Below are positions 21,995-22,520 of a DNA stretch of 22,520 nt, in pieces. The position numbers and the translations under genes are program-made. Below the pieces are notes generated by a model. The model was not told the origin of the DNA. It made no database searches and saw nothing but the letters and a program-made list of their open reading frames with translations. Source of the DNA: JASMHC01 sp042092935 (GTDB lineage: Bacteria; Pseudomonadota; Alphaproteobacteria; Rhodobacterales; Rhodobacteraceae); NCBI GenBank assembly GCA_042092935.1, contig JBELFK010000033.1, positions 1 through 22,520 on the forward strand, given 5' to 3'. Each line of letters begins with the position of its first letter. Position 1 is the first letter of the stretch.

Positions 21995-22520
21995 TGGCAG
22001 TTCAGGCTGACGAGCGTTCCAGCCGCTTCAATTGCGGCTTCGGTCAAGGGGAACCTGCGACCAACTTCGCCCAGCATGATGCAGGATTCGTCTGTCTGTC
22101 CAAAGGCCGCCAACATTTTCCCCAACTGCAACAAGGCAAACGGTGCCTGAGGGCCGGCGTTGTCGAGCGAGAATGCCGCCAGATACGCACGGGCCGCGTC
22201 GCGATACTCTCCAAGAAGCTCGAGTGCCTCGCCACGACCCATCTGTGCCTCGATGCCCAGCGGGCCCCCGGGATAGGTCTCGACGAATTGTTCAAAAAGA
22301 TCCGCAGCCGCCTGATAGCGCTGCTCTTCCAGCGCAATTTGCGCGGCTTCAAAGTCGTTCTTTTCCGTCACAGCAAGCTGCTCGTCGCCGTCCAAATCCA
22401 GCGCCCCGAGACTTGTGCCCGCGCGAATGCCTTCGACTCCGCCAAGCAGAGGCGTCTCGCCCAGTTCGCCAATGTCGCAGCCTTCGTCGATCTCGCAAAC
22501 TCGGAATTCGAGATCACCGA
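21991..22520 (-). CDS. cpoB: Tol-Pal system protein CpoB/YbgF, C-terminal part (gene enters from beyond the window)
   Basis: The minus-strand frame is open from the window edge to the stop at 21993-21991, giving 175 residues with no need for an internal start. The upstream-edge segment GDLEFRVCEIDEGCDIGELG is the linker typical of alphaproteobacterial YbgF. It is followed by TPR-like helices (FEAAQIALEEQRYQAAADLFEQF, PLGIEAQMGRGEALELLGEY, APFALLQLGKML). CpoB is periplasmic and coordinates outer-membrane constriction by Tol-Pal with peptidoglycan synthesis at division. Its signal peptide and coiled coil would lie outside the window. The stop overlaps the tilS GTG. Confidence 0.88.
   Translation of the reverse strand, partial: GDLEFRVCEIDEGCDIGELGETPLLGGVEGIRAGTSLGALDLDGDEQLAVTEKNDFEAAQIALEEQRYQAAADLFEQFVETYPGGPLGIEAQMGRGEALELLGEYRDAARAYLAAFSLDNAGPQAPFALLQLGKMLAAFGQTDESCIMLGEVGRRFPLTEAAIEAAGTLVSLNCQ

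Noticed and set aside
1..22520. CRISPR arrays, tRNA or rRNA genes, insertion sequences, phage genes
   Set aside because: No regularly spaced repeats, no cloverleaf-like or rRNA-like segments noticed in the intergenic gaps, and no transposase or integrase motifs in any plausible frame.

Overview
The window looks like a chromosomal segment from a marine alphaproteobacterium of the Rhodobacteraceae (Roseobacter group). The evidence is the protein sequences (Roseobacter-type PrpE, FtsH, MOSC protein and FolD), the fairly GC-rich codon use, and two familiar gene orders: cdd-deoA-deoB, and cpoB-tilS-ftsH as the distal part of a tol-pal locus. Genes are densely packed, often with 1-4 bp stop/start overlaps. 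I see no rRNA, tRNA, insertion sequence, prophage or CRISPR array. A 100-N scaffold gap at 10629-10728 cuts two convergent genes.

Layout. 1-1740 (minus): pyrimidine nucleoside salvage (cdd, deoA, start of deoB). 1911-6288 (plus): malic enzyme MaeB and propionyl-CoA synthetase PrpE. A perfect 18-bp palindrome precedes maeB, and a cluster of TTTGCAAA boxes precedes prpE. 6439-9491 (plus): an Lhr-type DNA repair helicase and the metallophosphoesterase PdeM, preceded by a degenerate LexA-like box. 9494-10303 (minus): a membrane-anchored LytTR regulator. 10421-10628 (plus): start of a PaaI-type thioesterase, cut by the gap. 10729-11321 (minus): a ferredoxin-like/double-CDGSH Fe-S protein missing its end. 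11399-15502 (minus): a one-carbon block, fhs then folD2, a small secreted protein, and folD1. 15684-17471: a MOSC protein (minus) divergent from cysteine synthase (plus). 17475-18614 (minus): a DUF418 membrane protein. 18756-22520 (minus): cpoB (partial), tilS, ftsH.

How the genes fit together. MaeB and PrpE link C3 acid activation to the malate/pyruvate node. Fhs and FolD interconvert formate, formyl-, methenyl- and methylene-tetrahydrofolate, which matters in organisms that handle C1 units from methylated compounds. The least ordinary item is folD2. It keeps the FolD fold and length and has its own promoter and ribosome-binding site. However, it has lost the catalytic lysine (Gln53), carries Glu for the active-site aspartate (Glu120), and has His at both positions that normally bind the NADP 2'-phosphate (His166, His190). 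It sits two genes upstream of a fully canonical folD. Other items worth a look are an operator-like repeat placed exactly in the spacer of a fhs promoter, a terminator-like hairpin whose 3' arm contains the Shine-Dalgarno of the CDGSH gene, and the helicase-PdeM pair without its usual ligase and exonuclease partners. All functional statements come from reading the sequence; no database search was run.
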